A DNA stretch of 64,000 nucleotides. It comes from Bimastos eiseni. Lineage: Eukaryota; Annelida; Clitellata; Crassiclitellata; Lumbricidae. The translations under genes and the position numbers were made by a program. The notes beneath the pieces are model-generated. The model made no database searches, was not told where the DNA came from, and worked only from the letters and a program-made list of their open reading frames with translations. The stretch is from assembly GCA_959347315.1 (NCBI GenBank), contig OY365807.1:38026557-38090556 (forward strand). Direction: 5' to 3'. Shown piece after piece: positions 1 through 10,139 of the stretch (its first letter is position 1; the number at the start of each line of letters is the position of its first letter).

Positions 1-430
1 GTTTTCGAGCTTGGACGTGTTCCAATGGTTCATTTCTGGCCTCTGCCAATTCTTATACCTGTTTGTTGGTCAATATTATTTTGCGTCCAAGAAATTCTCA
101 TCATCTTTCTAATGCATCTGTTTTAAAACGCTTAAATGCGTTTCTCCTCGTTTCTTTAACATCCAGGTTTCTTAACTATACGTTGCAACTAGCCACATCA
201 GAACCCCAATCAGCAGTAATTCAGTTCTGTTACTCACGGACTTGTTCTTCCATATTTTCATCAATCTGACCATAGGATGCATGCCAGCCTTGATTTCACC
301 TCGCTTGCGCAGTCCGCATCTTACGTCCCTCTGCAGTCTAGATACACGACGGAGTTTACTTGCTCCAATCTTCCGGTGCCCATCTCGATCTCAAGTACAT
401 CCTCTGTGCTAGTAATTGTTTTTGTTTTTG
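1..430 (-). mobile_element. RTE-like LINE, C-terminal relic
   Basis: Read on the minus strand, 1-263 gives a broken frame that follows the conserved C-terminal part of RTE-type (and craniofacial-development-protein-2-like) retrotransposon polyproteins. It contains LMKIWKNKSVSNRTELLL, then a stop, then ETWMLKKRGETHLKRF, then EFLGRKI after two stops. The family normally reads kIWks.sis..tKl.ly...v.s.llYGsETW at this place. Weaker similarity (EVKSRLACIL) extends to about 430. At least four in-frame stops make it a dead copy. The left edge of the window cuts it. Confidence 0.6.
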
Positions 431-825
431 AGGCGTTAATCGACATGCTTTACTACCCTGCAGCACTTTCGACGGGATTCACAGGCACTTGTAGTGTTTA
501 CAAGTCTCAACTAAAGACGTATTATGATTGTATAATCATCTCAATGACATGTTGTGTCAAAACTATTTTGGGGTTCAAAGTGTCATGAGATTAAAATTTA
601 TTACTCTTCGTTGTAGGCATCGCCACATTCTCTTTCATAGCGAGCAAATATTTTTTAAGATCTGAGCTCCTAAGGAGGTTGTTATCAGAAACAAACTGTT
701 GATTCAACAATGGAATTGAGCTGAGGTTTATTACTTGCATAATTGTGGAGAATTTTATTTCCAAGATGGCGGCAACCATGACGTAAAGATAATTATGTGT
801 AGGCCTAGGCATAACTCAATTCATA

Positions 826-1155
826 GCAGTGTTGGGCACGAGAAGAAAACCTCGAGACCAAGACCAAGACCAAGACTGAGAGGTCCAAGACCAAGACCAA
901 GACCAAGACCGAGGGTCCGAGACCAAGACCAAGACCGATACCATTTTTTTAAACAATTCAATTTATTAAGACGCTAAAACTGAACAACACGCTTAAAACA
1001 TTAATTTTATTGCTGAAGAATACTAATCTTAATAATGGTCCAAAAGACGGTCAGTCTGAACTTTTATGGGTTCAGCCATAGGCTTCGGCCTGAGAATATC
1101 GCACTATAAATTACTTACAGTAGCCTATACTATAGGTTACAAATAAGACATCTGA
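826..1155 (+). repeat. Dispersed repeat with GACCAA phrase array, copy A
   Basis: The segment opens with GTTGGGCACGAG, runs through a degenerate array of GACCAA and GAGACC units (858-940), and continues into unique-looking sequence with AACAATTCAATTTATTAAG and, further on, CTTCGGCCTGAGAATATC. The same order recurs inverted at 5930-6200, so this is a dispersed repeat rather than a simple local expansion. No coding potential is visible: the R-P-R-P translation is an artefact of the hexamer. A third, array-only piece lies at 1430-1515. Confidence 0.75.
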
Positions 1156-1429
1156 ACAAGTAGATTAGCGTTCCGTTTGAATGGTGTAGGGCTGTAGGCC
1201 TACTTGTACACTGAATTGTAGGTTAACAGTGACTGCCCGTGGCCGACCGCATAATAATTAGATTGTTCCAAAACCTTGAAATTTATTAAAGCAAATTTTG
1301 AAATGGCTGGTTTCGTCGCAAATGCACATTTTTCCCATAGTAACTTGTATATATTGATGGTCAGCATGTCGTAAATATATAACAAGCGCGTAGGGCCTAA
1401 AAATCCGGTGTATCTAATAATCGAAAATA

Positions 1430-1515
1430 TCTGAGACCAAGACCGATCCGAGACCAAGACCAAGACCGATGCATTCCAGACAAAGACCAAGACCAAGACC
1501 AAGACCGCAGTTTTC
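1430..1515 (+). repeat. GACCAA phrase array, partial copy C
   Basis: Degenerate GAGACCAAGACC units interrupted by GATCC and GATGCATTCCAGACAAAG, in the same orientation as the array at 858-940. The flanking unique part of the repeat is not present here. It may be the far end of one element that also includes 826-1155, but the two arrays are direct, not inverted, repeats. Confidence 0.6.
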
Positions 1516-1564
1516 CTGTGTGCTAAGATAATATTATTACATATGGGGGGGGGGGGTAACAATT

Positions 1565-1835
1565 AGGAGTGAACCTGAACTCGATTTGGCCAGAGTGTCA
1601 GAGTACTCGGCATAAACTCGAACTCGGAAAAAACAATGGGTCCGAGTTTTAATCTTTCCAATTTTCTGCTTTGAAAACGAAAATCAGATTTATTAATTTA
1701 TAAAACGATAATCGATCTAACTGAAAGCAAAAACCCAGTTATTTTTATGTACTCGGCCAAATTCAACTCGTCAAGCTCGGTACTCGGACTCGGCAACAAA
1801 TTCACACTCGGTTCATTCATATACAATTATCCCGG
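1565..1835. mobile_element. Small element with CTCGG-phrase inverted ends
   Basis: Both ends of this roughly 270-bp block are built of short CTCGG and CTCG phrases. The left end has AGTACTCGGCATAAACTCG and the right end has GCTCGGTACTCGGACTCGG. Read inverted, the right end gives TGAATGAACCGAGTG and GAATTTGGCCGAGTAC, echoing GAGTGAACCTGAACTCG and GATTTGGCCAGAGTG on the left. The centre is AT-rich without an ORF. A non-autonomous foldback-type element is the best description. Exact ends and target duplication were not resolved. Confidence 0.4.
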
Positions 1836-1839
1836 TTCG

Positions 1840-3130
1840 AGTTCCATGTATCGTGAAATGACCTTGTCCTGTTAAGGTTAGAGAAGCAGAGCTGACCATC
1901 ACGTTTTGGGTAGAGTTAATCCTTGTGAACGGGACAGAATATGTCCTTACGAACGCGAGTTATATGGCCTTCAAGAATGCGGCATAATAATGAAATCGTT
2001 GGTCCCTAAGAAGGCAGCTGGCCTTCGAAAACAGATCGTTCTCTTTTCTTGAAACGACTGTTTATTTACTACTGCAGTAAACCAATTAATAACGTAGGCC
2101 CGTAGGTGTTGTACATAACGCTGTAGAAAGGTATGGGCCGATACTTGCGCCATAAGATTTGACTTATCAATGCTCATAAAATCAATCGAATAACCTCTCT
2201 TCTTGTCTATATCTCTGAAAATTCCTTCTTTATTGCAACTAAAAGCTTTGATCAATGTTCTAGTAGTCAAAGCACTACTTACCTCCACATCCGCAATACT
2301 AGAAATCCTGTTTCTGACTTCTTAAAGTGGTTCCTGAATAGATATAGGCCTATCGTTTAACTCAGTTTCCTATTCTTAAGGTGATTCGATTGATCTCATT
2401 GTTCTCGGGCTGTAACTGCTCTGATTGGTCGCTTCAATGCCCCATAAACACTGCTTAGTATTCAGGTTTGGCGACGATTCTTGAGACTCGACATTAACTA
2501 ACTTTCTGCAAACGTCTGTTGTCAATATCGATTTTATTGGCCCACTAGGATCACGGTTGACGCATACTCAATCGATCTCGCGTCCACTATTTCTCTGTAA
2601 ATCCTTTCAAGAACCATAAAACGGCAGAGTACATCGATAGACAATGATGTTGACAACAAATTGCGAACACTAGACGGCAACAAAGCACCACATCAAGTAG
2701 ATCGACCTAACCGATCGTTCATATTAGAAGTGAATCACGCGGGCGATCTCTTATTATATAGCGCCCGTCGTATACTCGCTCTTTCGATTACGGTACTTTA
2801 CTTTGACGCAATCATAGTCGCTACCTTTAAGATAACGAACGCCGGGTCATGACCGTTGACTGAGAACAGACATAATTGGAAATGTAGAGCACGTTACTGA
2901 ATGTACCGAGAACACGTAAACTTCAGTTCCTGGCAGCACGCAGCCATATAGTCTCCCAAGGTGATGTGCGTCGAGGCTAATTAAACTAAGTCATCTTCAC
3001 TTTGGAATCGTAACTCTCGAGATGAGCTCAATGACTTGCTCTTAGAACTCTTAGTCATCTTCTTTCTGTCCTCCTCCTCCTACCCTTCACCCTCCCCTTC
3101 CTCCTTCCTTCTTATGCCAGTTTTAATAGC
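1840..3130. other. Unannotated intergenic sequence
   Basis: No exon, RNA gene or recognisable repeat seen. Short ORFs on both strands lack protein-like composition. A pyrimidine-rich tract (CCTCC repeats) lies at about 3065-3115, directly before a SINE. Confidence 0.4.
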
Positions 3131-3135
3131 TGTTT

Positions 3136-3358
3136 AGTGGCACAGCGACCGATTGGTTAGAGCGGTCGGCCCTTAACACTCAGTGTGCGATGAGTGAGCG
3201 GGTTCGACCCTCATCCGAGGCGTCACTGTGTAGGGACCTTGAGCAAGTCCTTTGCGCACCATTGGTATGCTGTACAACTGCAATTGCGCCGTCGAGGCAT
3301 GTGCACTTCTGAGCAAAAAATGTTGAAAGAAGAGCGAGATCAGATTTCGGAAGAAATG
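3136..3358 (+). mobile_element. tRNA-derived SINE (family 1), copy 1
   Basis: The head is tRNA-like, with GGTTAGAGCGGTC after an A-box-like region and a B box GGTTCGACCCT at about 3201. A conserved body follows: ACTGTGTAGGGACCTTGAGC, CAACTGCAATTGCGCCGTCG and GTGCACTTCTGAGC, then an AT-rich tail. The same arrangement recurs at 4706, 27113, 43695, 46088 and 51700. The extra-long region between the A and B boxes points to a class II (Leu/Ser-like) tRNA ancestor. RNA polymerase III would drive transcription from the internal promoter. Confidence 0.85.
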
Positions 3359-4705
3359 AAAATGACTGAATTCTTCTGCATATGTTTAAGTATAATATGT
3401 AGATCTACACGATATTTATGCAATCATGCAATCATGTACGCATATGCGCCTATACATCATTGGATAAATGACATGCACACGCATGCCTGCATGCATGTGT
3501 AGGCCTGTATTATGCATGTATCGTGCATGTTTGCATCCACTTAAAATGGACACAGATTATCCAGAGATATCTAGAATACAAATGAGGTTTGCCTTTGAAG
3601 CCTTGGAGGCAAGCGCAGAAGACGCAATAGCTAGCTGCATATATACAGTACATAGGTTCACTCTAAAGAGAATTCATGTGAATAGACAGCTATTATAGTC
3701 ACAGGTAATGAAACAGATTCCCACAGATTTAGCCGTTATAAACCAGAAACGCCCATCAGCGCATGATCGCGATTACAAGTTCATGCGTGAAAACTATTAG
3801 GTTTTTAGTTAATATGTGCGTGGTCACTGGCCACTCAAAGTCCTGAACGTGTTACGTGGAAAGATCACCATCTTCCGATAATATTTTGCCCATTGTTCGT
3901 CTCTTTTTACTCTAAAAACACTTGAAATATTCTGTGCTCAATCAAATACCGCCTTCTAACAAAAAGCCGACTTTGAAGTCATCGTAATCTCAAAAACCAT
4001 AAAATGTGCAGTCATTTTTAAAAGATAGCAGAGCACGTTTCAGGTGCTCATAATGGACAGGTGCATATTTCATATAACTATTCCTTGACCATTAAGTCTA
4101 ATGGTTTCTTTGAATAGTAGCATGGACTGCTTTGTTAACATCTACTGCCATTGAGTGGATTTCAATGGCGGGTCAAATTGCCTGTCATAATGATCGATCA
4201 TAATGTTGTGGTCCTGTCCATAACGAATCTCGTCGCTATGACGTGAACTGTGAACTTCTATCTCTCTCTACCGCTCTACCTTTATCTACACGTCTCTCTG
4301 TAAGTCCGTCTCTCTCTTGCTGCAAATAAGCAAGAAAATATTTACTTGTCAATTTTCTAATCGTGGGCTAACAGGTTTGAATAATAGTTGACCCTGATTA
4401 TGCATGTATGTGAGCAGCAATTGTTCTTCTAATTTAACACTTGCGCATTATTGCGATAGGCAGCCTACTTCTCAATAAGTTGTGATCAGTAGGTTTCCTC
4501 ATCTTAAGGACCCTTCGTCAACATGGTGAAGATGCCTGCCTACTGCTACTTGATAACTTCAGATTTGAACAATCAAAAATGACATTTCGCTCATTCACTG
4601 AAGTGTGCCTATTCCCTGAAGCTTCAACGATGATTTTCGCCTTCCATTTCTAGATTTTTGTGATTATAAATCATTCTTTTTATTAGGTCAGTAGGCCTAT
4701 TTTTT

Positions 4706-4921
4706 AATTCAGAAATTTAATACCGCCCTTCTTCCAACATCTTTTGTTCAGAAGTGCATACACACGCCTCATCGGCGCAACTGCAGTTGTACTGCAGAGC
4801 AATTGTGCGAGAAGGACTTGCTCAAGGCCCGTACACAGCGCCTGGGGATCGAACCCGCTCACTCAGCGCACACTGAACGTTACGGGCCGACCGCTTTAAC
4901 CGATCGGCCACTGTGCCACAC
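4706..4921 (-). mobile_element. tRNA-derived SINE (family 1), copy 2
   Basis: Reverse-strand copy of the family described at 3136. Its tail reads, on the plus strand, AATACCGCCCTTCTTCCAAC and is followed by CAGAAGTGCATACACACGCC, then the body, and ends at GGCCACTGTGCCAC. The B box is diverged (GGGTTCGATCC region). A TA/CA microsatellite starts just beyond the head at 4925, a common SINE-adjacent arrangement. Confidence 0.85.
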
Positions 4922-5011
4922 GTGTGCTATATATATATGCTACATGTATATATATATGCTATATATATACACACACATATATATGCTCTATATATATATA
5001 TAGTAGCTGAG

Positions 5012-5140
5012 CAGCTGTCAGTGAATGACTTGTTCAACGTCCCCAAGCAGTAACCGCTTCGAGAGGCTTGAACCCTTGCTCCACCGGTTAAAAGGTTAGC
5101 ACTCTAAACAATTGGTCACCGCGTCCCACAGGAGCAGAAT
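5012..5140 (-). mobile_element. tRNA-derived SINE, second family
   Basis: On the minus strand the order is GGGACGCGGTGACCAATTG, TTTAGAGTGCTAACC, a long variable part, then a B box GGGTTCAAGCCT, and further on GAACAAGTCATTCACTGAC. The layout is like family 1 (class II tRNA head plus short body) but the sequence is distinct, so it is treated as a separate SINE family. A cloverleaf-grade tRNA gene is not supported because the acceptor ends do not pair. Confidence 0.6.
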
Positions 5141-5646
5141 ATGAACAATCGCTGCTATATCTATTGTGAGAGCAACAAAGCGTTCCACAAAACGTTGCAA
5201 GGAATCTTTGGTAAAAGTAGAACAGTACTTAGACCGTGCAGATATTGAGGATCAACCGATTAGGACTTTTGAGGTCCATTAACTTTGCATTCATGTTGGT
5301 CAAGCATTGCTGGGAAGTATTTGAAGATCTATGCGCTGCAATGTAGATATCGTGGCATAATTCCTAAGCCCTTAAACTCAACGATCTATGATCCTCAAAT
5401 TGATGGATTGTCAACAAACAGTGAACCTCTTATCCATAGTTGTTGGGAGCAGATATTTGTTCCAGTGGCCGCAATTTGAAGGAACACATCATCGGCAGGT
5501 TATTTCACAGGCTGCAAAAATACTTTGTAAAGGATCTCAACTTCATACAGCTAATCACATACATGAACCCGATGCAGAGTGGAGTCAAATCACCAAGTCA
5601 TCCAGTGCACTACGATAGAGTCTGACAATTAATACAAGTACACCAT

Positions 5647-5715
5647 TTAACCCTTTAACGACCAGCTACATATGTTTTCCAATACATTTCAGTACACACT
5701 GGTCGTTATTCATTC
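5647..5715. mobile_element. TTAA-associated short hairpin element, copy 1
   Basis: The sequence begins TTAACCCTTTAACGACCAGC and returns about 60 bases later as CACACTGGTCGTTA, giving inverted arms AACGACCAG and CTGGTCGTT. A related hairpin lies inverted at 30450-30526 with arms CTTTAACGACGAGC and GCTCGTCGCTAAAG and a shared core (CATACATTTTAGT there, AATACATTTCAGT here). A TTAA followed by CCC is the usual border of piggyBac-type elements, so these are read as miniature piggyBac-like elements. Confidence 0.5.
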
Positions 5716-5830
5716 ATTCATTCATTACAGAGATTTATACAGTGCCCGTTCAAGGCTACTAATCAGGAGCGCTCCCGACTCCAGCACGTTTAAAAAGAAC
5801 AGTTTTAAGGCAAGTATAAAATAAGTCTGA
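5716..5830. repeat. LINE 3'-tail repeat (CATT microsatellite plus GCGCTCC tail)
   Basis: A CATT microsatellite is followed by AGAGATTTATACAGTGCCCG, TTCAAGGCTACTAATCAGGAG and CGCTCCCGACTCCAGC. The same order recurs at 57805-57920, and, next to an identifiable CR1-like reading frame, at 25605-25655. It is therefore interpreted as the 3' untranslated tail of a CR1-like LINE family. Confidence 0.55.
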
Positions 5831-5929
5831 GTGGACCCGTGGTGACAACCTCAACTCCAACGGGTTAAATGGAACGTTAATATACATATACTTGTTCAGA
5901 TATCTTAAAGTATTTACCTACCGTATCGT

Positions 5930-6200
5930 ATACTGCAAGTCATTTATAGGGTGATATTCTCAGGCCGAAGTCAAGGGCTGAACCCGCAGGAGTTCAGAGT
6001 GGCCTGTAAAACTGTTTTCTGGACCATTATGAAGAATAGAATTCTTAAGCAGTAAAATTAATGTTTAAAGCATTTTATTCCGTTTTAGCGTCTTAATAAA
6101 TTGAATTGTTTTAAAGAAAGAATATCGGTCTTGGTCTTGGTCTCGGACCATCGGTCTCGGTCATGGTCTTGAGTTTTTGGTCTCAGGCCCAACATTGTCT
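5930..6200 (-). repeat. Dispersed repeat with GACCAA phrase array, copy B
   Basis: Inverted copy of the repeat at 826-1155. On the minus strand it begins with TGTTGGGCCTGAGACC, has the GACCAA-type array, then ACAATTCAATTTATTAAGAC and CTTCGGCCTGAGAATATC. Divergence is moderate and the number of phrase units differs between copies, so the arrays evolve faster than the flanking part. Confidence 0.75.
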
Positions 6201-6204
6201 GACA

Positions 6205-8880
6205 TAGTCACTTCTTACTGTGATGTCTTTAAAAAGCTTTATATGAATCTATGTTTTATATCACTGGATGCATTTTCATCATGCGTGCCTATAGTTAATA
6301 TGGCCAGTTGACAGCTTTCCATGGAAGAGTCTAGCGCATCCAAGTAAAAATAATAACATTATAAAAATCGCAATCAGTAGTGACTCGAATAGTCCTATAT
6401 AAGGAGTTGGTGCTAAACAGCAGTCAATATATCATTACATACATGAGGCCAATGCTGTAATTTGAAACGTGTGCCCGAAAAAACTAATGTAGGGCCTACT
6501 AATTATAATTATCTATGCTGACCTGTTCACTGTCCTCAAATCTTCAATTAATGTAGGCCCTAAATCCAAAGTAAACTAACAAATTACAACTGGTTCAAAA
6601 CTGGTTCATCTAAAGCGGTCCAGTCGCTTAATAATTTATTGACCTCTTCAAAGATGTTTACTCAACGTCTTGCTATAAATCTATAACAGGGAAGAATCGA
6701 TACATAACAAGATTCTAACTGTGTAAATCTCTCTTGTCTCAAAGGCCTTCGTCATCAATTCTCCGCCGTTTTCAAACCGTGGACACTAAATCAGCATGCA
6801 TACTATTTTATTTCCACAGCCGAAATGTACATGATTAATTCACATTTTAGCATATTTATGTATTTATATTTTCGCATTTTATTCGTCTTGTATATCAAGG
6901 CTGAACTGCATTCTATTCGCCGACTCTAATTTATTAAGCGCTACTCGAAGGCTAGGCGTGGGCTACCAACCAGCTTATTCACAAGCGTTGCCTCAGTGCC
7001 TCGTGTCAGTGTGGGTCAGTGGAAATCTGAATCCGCTTGCCATAGTCCTGTAACAGTAGCTGATGCTAGATACCTAAGGCAGATTTCGTCGAAGAGGAGA
7101 CAGGCGGAGAATTGAATTGTAGGTATAAGGTAGGAATCTGAATTGGACGATATTTAGGATATCACAGATAAGGACATAATGCACTCAGCGCTTTGCCCAA
7201 GCAGATGGATTCAAATCTCGATGTTAATCAAGATGAAAATAAAGAAGACGAAGAGAACTAAAGAAAAAGAAAAAAATAGAGTCCTAGGACAGCGTTCATG
7301 GACACGAATGGTTAGATCTGTTGGCAGATGAAGGCAGGCTGCTGCACATCTTCCTCACCGTCTGATCTTCCCACTCACAACGTGTGCAGTCAATGTACTC
7401 ATTATAGTTCATATATATATATATATATATATATATACAGGAGCACAGGCGTTTGAACTCCGACCTTGCGGATGACAATCGAACAAGCTGACCTTTAGCA
7501 TATCGTGCAAATCAGAGGCGTATAAGGCAAGGCAGGCAAAATGAAAGCTGCCATGTTTCTAGTGGAACGCAGGGGGGGGGGCACTCGGTTCCTTTTCTTC
7601 GTTCGTTGAGCAGTGGCGAGTCCTATGTTTCAGGAGAAAGGACCAACGCATCACAGGACTAGTCGTTCACTTCCCATTGTACATGATATTCTAATGCTTG
7701 ACGAGAGATGAGACGCATATGAAAACAGTTTACCTGTGGTCGTTACACGGAAGACCTTGGTAACCGTCTTAACAACTAGCCTACAACAGGCCTTTGTAAG
7801 CAACTAGCTTACTTTATTGGATCAGATACGTGTCAATGTGCGTCAAGACCAGCTCTCCTCATTGATATCTTATCAGAAGCAATGTGTGGGTGTGTGGTGC
7901 TGTCTGACGTTGTTTTCTTAGAACTTTAGAATTTTAAGTTAGCAAAATACATGGTTCATTATATTGCACTTAAAACTATGTTTCGTTAACCTAAATACAC
8001 TATATATATATATAGTCGTATCGATTATTAGTGTTATCGTATCTAGTAGGCCTATTCATGCCCCCGCATTGACCCCTTACTTATCAACTGTGCGAGGTTC
8101 TGTTGGGGGACGGTTTGGTATCAATATTAGACCTAAACATCAGCATGACCGACAACCAATGGCTTTGGATTTCACTGCCAAACAAGCTAGGGGACTTGGC
8201 ACTCTACGCCGACGGGCTGCCACAACTGCAGTGCCTGCCCTTTGAGGTCGGCTGCATGCGCCCGCGCGTTTCGATCAGCTCTCTATGCTGTGAGTAAGTC
8301 ACCCAGACACCGAAGAGGCGGTGGAGATGTTAAACTTGGAGGTGGAATTAGGAAGATCAGGGCTCGCTCCTATAAGGAGACGAATCAAAGAGGCAGTCAC
8401 AGATGGACGGTCTCCTCATTCGGATAGAAGCTCTAGGGCCTATATGTCCTGGATGCGAAGACGCATACCATAGTCACGAGGTGGCGATTGAGGTGACTGG
8501 CTGCTCGCTCTGTTGATATCGTCTATGGTTTGGATGATGGGGCAATAGGAATCGCATTGTTCCTGCGCTTGGGCGCGATGACCTGGGAACAGTACATCTG
8601 TCCTTACGGGCTATGGCGCCGGACCGCACGGGCTGTCATTGGAACTCGGCTCGAGTAGGCTCGCCAGACACGAGGTCTTAAATGACCTCACCGGCCTCTA
8701 ACATCTTAACATCAAGGAACCTCCGGGAAATATCAAGAAACACCAGAAAGCGCCCGCATGGCCTATCACGCTCTTATCGATTGGCGGTTGCAGCAGCGGA
8801 GCAGAAGGCCAATCGAAAGAATGCAAATTGCAATCAGTTGATGTGTGGTGTTCAATCTAATCATGCCAATCGCATTAAAA
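6205..8880. other. Unannotated sequence
   Basis: No supported gene. A TA microsatellite lies at 7411-7437, a G-run at 7572-7580 and another TA run near 8001-8015. From about 8040 to 8900 the base composition is visibly more GC-rich than the surroundings and several short overlapping plus-strand frames are open, but none gave a recognisable protein and they do not join. Confidence 0.4.
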
Positions 8881-8902
8881 ACCATGGGCCTTAGTAAAAT
8901 TC

Positions 8903-10134
8903 AGTAGCGTAGCTGGCTCTATGGCGCCCTGGAGCGAACCTTGCTCAAACGTTCTCTCACTGAGCAAGGTCCATCTCAATGCGTCATGCGAGCTTTGCAT
9001 TTATGGTGAATTTCGTTCACATTTGAATTGGATGCTGCAAGCGAGAGTCCGTTCGGTCGTATTTTAAAATATTTTTTCAGCGAGAGATACTGTGTTGCAA
9101 TTTTTTTTAAATTCTGTCATTTTATGCTGTCTAGCAAAAAATCCACACTTTTCTTTAAAAATTAAACCACAAACTAATCACAGCAGAAGAAAAAACATTC
9201 GTTAGCATTGAAACCACCATTGCACGATGTTTACTATTCTGTTTACATTTTGCACCAACTCGACAGTCAGTGCAAAATGAGTTCAACTCTTCTGCACTCA
9301 TTTTCTCAACGAACAGAAGAAGTGCAGAATTTTCAAAAAATTCTACTCAACGAACAGAAAAGTGCTGAAAATGTGTTCATTTCAACAAACACAGCAAAAT
9401 AATGCGCTTATATGCAGCCAAGCAACTGCTCTGAATATGAGTAAAGTCCTATTTATACTAAATATGTGAAAGCAAGACGTATTTAAGCTATGTTGAACGA
9501 GTGGAATCATGTCAACCAATTTTTTAGCTCTCACTTAGGCTCACGGCTTAATTTTAAAAATGTGAAAGCTTGTGCGCATGCTGATAACATAACATAACAA
9601 GGGTTTAAAGTGGTCCAGAGGAGGCTTAGTCTGTGTTAAAACTGTGTTATAATTTGTCTTGGATAAGTTTAATAGCCCAATTTTCCAAGTTTCCTCTCAA
9701 AAGCTGTGATAATGTCCACTGAGACAGTACTATCATCCATACCATTCCACAACTCTACAACTCTTCCACTGAAGAATTTCTGCCCTGGTGTTCTCTTTGA
9801 TTTCTTGAACAACTTACATCTGTGTTCCCGAGTTACTCTATTCGGTGCAAATTGAAAAAACCTCTCCGACTGCACCGCCTCCATTCCAGTAATAATCTTG
9901 TAAAGGTTGTTTGTTTATAGCCTACGTACAAGGCTGCTATTAACTGATGCGTGATAAATATCGCGTATCTATCACGCTTTCGTCAGACGAGTAGGCCTAC
10001 GGGCTACGACTCTAAGGCTTGTGGATTTGTGAATCTTTAAAATCGACCGAAATTATAAGAAAACATAATTTTACATCAGTCCTTGGCGCCCTGGAGCAAT
10101 TGCTCCACTTAGCTCCATGGCGCTACTCCGCTGT
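8903..10134. mobile_element. Possible hAT-type non-autonomous element
   Basis: The left end reads CAGTAGCGTAGCTGGCTC and the right end, inverted, CAGCGGAGTAGCGCCATGG. Both are followed inwards by a copy of GGCGCCCTGGAGC. CAG at both termini and a GTAGC core are typical of hAT terminal repeats. The flanking 8-mers do not match, so target duplication is not shown, and the element contains the LINE fragment at 9640-9930. Repeated words (TCAACGAACAGAA) occur at 9313 and 9348. Confidence 0.35.
9640..9930 (-). mobile_element. LINE 3' end (RTE/CR1-like), relic
   Basis: Minus-strand frame 9884-9669 reads through ERFFQFAPNRVTREHRCKLF, KKSKRTPGQKFFSGRVVELW and NGMDDSTVSVDIITAFERKL, ending in a stop. 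The pattern R.H..KL.k...rt...qkFFs.Rvv..WN.l....V.a.....Fk..L is the conserved C-terminal tail of several LINE clades in animals. Only the tail is present, as expected of a 5'-truncated insertion. Confidence 0.7.
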
Positions 10135-10139
10135 CAAGA

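Noticed and set aside
10..590. Plus-strand ORFs at the left edge as genes
   Set aside because: The minus strand carries a recognisable LINE relic over the same bases; the plus frames are shadows.
8903..10134. Firm hAT assignment
   Set aside because: Terminal similarity is partial and flanking 8-mers do not match, so it is kept only as a low-confidence element.
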